Of a stretch of DNA of 5,868 nt, positions 4,690 through 5,868 are shown piece by piece. The DNA comes from Promethearchaeota archaeon. GTDB taxonomy: Archaea > Asgardarchaeota > Lokiarchaeia > Sigyniarchaeales > SOKP01. Under the pieces are notes generated by a model. That model ran no database searches, was not told the origin of the DNA, and worked only from the letters and a program-made list of their open reading frames with translations. Within the stretch, counting starts at the first letter, position 1. The number at the start of each line of letters is the position of its first letter. Position numbers and translations under genes: made by a program. The stretch covers positions 1 through 5,868 of the forward strand of contig JAUWZT010000210.1 in assembly GCA_030615145.1 (NCBI GenBank). The letters run 5' to 3'.

Positions 4690-5868
4690 ATGGTACAAAA
4701 AAAACCAGCTTGGTATGAAGCACCTGTAATCAAAGATATGATGGGATTAATGGGTGGTAGAGCGTTAAGAGGTGCAATGGCCGCTTATTTATCGTCTAAA
4801 ATTTATGTAGGAAAGGCGGCGCTACTACGAGTTGCACGATACCTAGAAGCTTCTTTGGACAAAGAAGACAGAAGAGCGTTAATTATAACAGATTCTTTTA
4901 CTCAAAAATATGCCAAAAAGGTAACAGATTATCTTGACTTAATTGAAATGGAATACAAGGTCTGGTCTGGTGCAGAGCCAGAGGTGCCAATCCCGACTAT
5001 CTATGCGGGTGTTAAAGTATGCGAGGAATTTAAACCGCAAGTACTGTTTGCATTAGGGGGCGGCAGCGTTATGGATACGACAAAAATGGTGATGGTTAAA
5101 TATGAAAAACCAGAAACAAATCTTTTAATGATTTTGCCATATTTCGGTTCGTTAGGATTGCGAAAGAAGATGAAATATTTTATTGCGATACCAACGACAT
5201 CTGGAACTGGTTCCGAAGTAACCCAAGTTGCCGTAATTACTGATACTGAAAGAGATCCTCCTAAAAAAATTGAAGTGTTAGCTGACGAGTTGTGTGCAGA
5301 CATCACGATTCTATATACGGATTTTGTTAAAGATATGCCTCCATTTCTGACAATGGCAACAGGTTTGGACGCATTCTCTCACGCTATGGGAAGCTTCGTG
5401 TCAAATTGGGGTAGCCCATATATTGATGCCATGAATTCGACCGCGATAAAAGAAGTAGTAAAATACCTTCCTCGTGCGTATAAATACGGTGCAAAGGATA
5501 TAGAAGCTAGAGATCACATGCAGATGGCTGCATTAATGGCGGGAATAGGATTTGGAAACACAATACCTGGAATAGACCATTCACTAGGGCATAGCTTTGG
5601 GAAGATTTTTGGTGTACATCACGGGCTTAGCGTTGGGATGTTCTTGCCTTATTCTATTGACTTTCAAGCAATAGTTACTGATAGATGGAAATTATTATGC
5701 CCAATTTTCAATGTTAAAGTCGAAAACAAGAGTAGAGACGAATTGTACAAAGAATTTCTTCAAGCCGTCAAAAATTTTATAGTCTCACTTGATTGTCCTA
5801 TATGCGTAAAAGATTTGAAAAATCCTGTTATTAACAAAGAAGATTATTTCTCTAAACTAGATTTATTA
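4690..5868 (+). CDS. Group III (iron-dependent type) alcohol dehydrogenase, 3' end outside the window
   Basis: An open frame of 393 codons runs to the window edge with no stop, so the C-terminus is missing; family members usually have about 380-420 residues, so little is lost. It should interconvert alcohols and aldehydes with NAD(P)H in the cytosol. The NAD-binding motif GGGSVMDTTK is at 123-132 and PTTSGTGSEVT at 168-178. The metal ligands fit the family spacing exactly: D227 and H231 (TGLDAFSHA), H297 and H311 (14 apart, as in FucO-type enzymes), with the conserved non-ligand H301 between them. The stretch KYEKPE (137-142), the insert before PTTSGTGS, and DHSLGH (296-301) resemble the alcohol dehydrogenase half of bifunctional AdhE. 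Here, however, the protein starts directly at this domain, with a 40-residue lead and no acetaldehyde dehydrogenase domain. Because relatives can bind Fe, Zn or Ni, the metal is not certain. The start is supported by the AAGGAG site. Confidence 0.92.
   Translation, partial: MVQKKPAWYEAPVIKDMMGLMGGRALRGAMAAYLSSKIYVGKAALLRVARYLEASLDKEDRRALIITDSFTQKYAKKVTDYLDLIEMEYKVWSGAEPEVPIPTIYAGVKVCEEFKPQVLFALGGGSVMDTTKMVMVKYEKPETNLLMILPYFGSLGLRKKMKYFIAIPTTSGTGSEVTQVAVITDTERDPPKKIEVLADELCADITILYTDFVKDMPPFLTMATGLDAFSHAMGSFVSNWGSPYIDAMNSTAIKEVVKYLPRAYKYGAKDIEARDHMQMAALMAGIGFGNTIPGIDHSLGHSFGKIFGVHHGLSVGMFLPYSIDFQAIVTDRWKLLCPIFNVKVENKSRDELYKEFLQAVKNFIVSLDCPICVKDLKNPVINKEDYFSKLDLL

Noticed and set aside
5001..5306. 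Minus-strand open frame of 101 codons
   Set aside because: It is the antisense shadow of the alcohol dehydrogenase, covering its NAD- and metal-binding motifs.

Overview
The window looks archaeal, and most like an Asgard (Lokiarchaeia-type) genome. It is AT-rich, with short AT-only intergenic regions, T-tract terminators and mostly no Shine-Dalgarno sequence. Its most informative feature is a selenocysteine gene: an in-frame TGA replaces the catalytic cysteine of a peroxiredoxin-like protein, and a structured element with a eukaryote-like kink-turn core lies in the 3' untranslated region. Bacteria place the SECIS inside the coding region; archaea and eukaryotes place it in the 3' UTR. Published work on Lokiarchaeota describes selenoprotein genes with eukaryote-like SECIS elements. 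The lineage is inferred from these traits and no marker gene confirms it.

Layout, left to right. (1) 87-632 (+): a small integral-membrane methyltransferase of the isoprenylcysteine/phospholipid methyltransferase type. (2) 783-1631 (+): a classical short-chain dehydrogenase with a hydrophobic C-terminal segment. (3) 1856-2824 (+): an unrecognised protein with about five membrane helices and a C-terminal, probably extracellular, beta-rich domain. (4) 2959-3471 (+): the peroxiredoxin-like selenoprotein, 170 residues when TGA 3115-3117 is read as Sec. A conventional caller would keep only the fragment from 3190. Its putative SECIS is at 3473-3543, followed by a T8 tract. (5) 3610-4431 (-): a 3-hydroxyacyl-CoA dehydrogenase family protein, convergent with the selenoprotein gene. 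(6) 4690-5868 (+, running off the window): a group III (iron-dependent type) alcohol dehydrogenase, divergent from (5) and the only gene here with a clear Shine-Dalgarno sequence.

The genes do not form an obvious operon. Spacing is 134-258 bp and each gene seems to have its own promoter or terminator signals. Three are NAD(P)-linked oxidoreductases (SDR, hydroxyacyl-CoA dehydrogenase, alcohol dehydrogenase), which fits anaerobic, fermentative carbon metabolism. The selenoprotein would act in thiol or peroxide redox defence. Membrane or lipid modification and a surface-exposed protein account for the rest. No tRNA, rRNA, CRISPR array or insertion sequence was seen. No gene-free stretch exceeds 300 bases.
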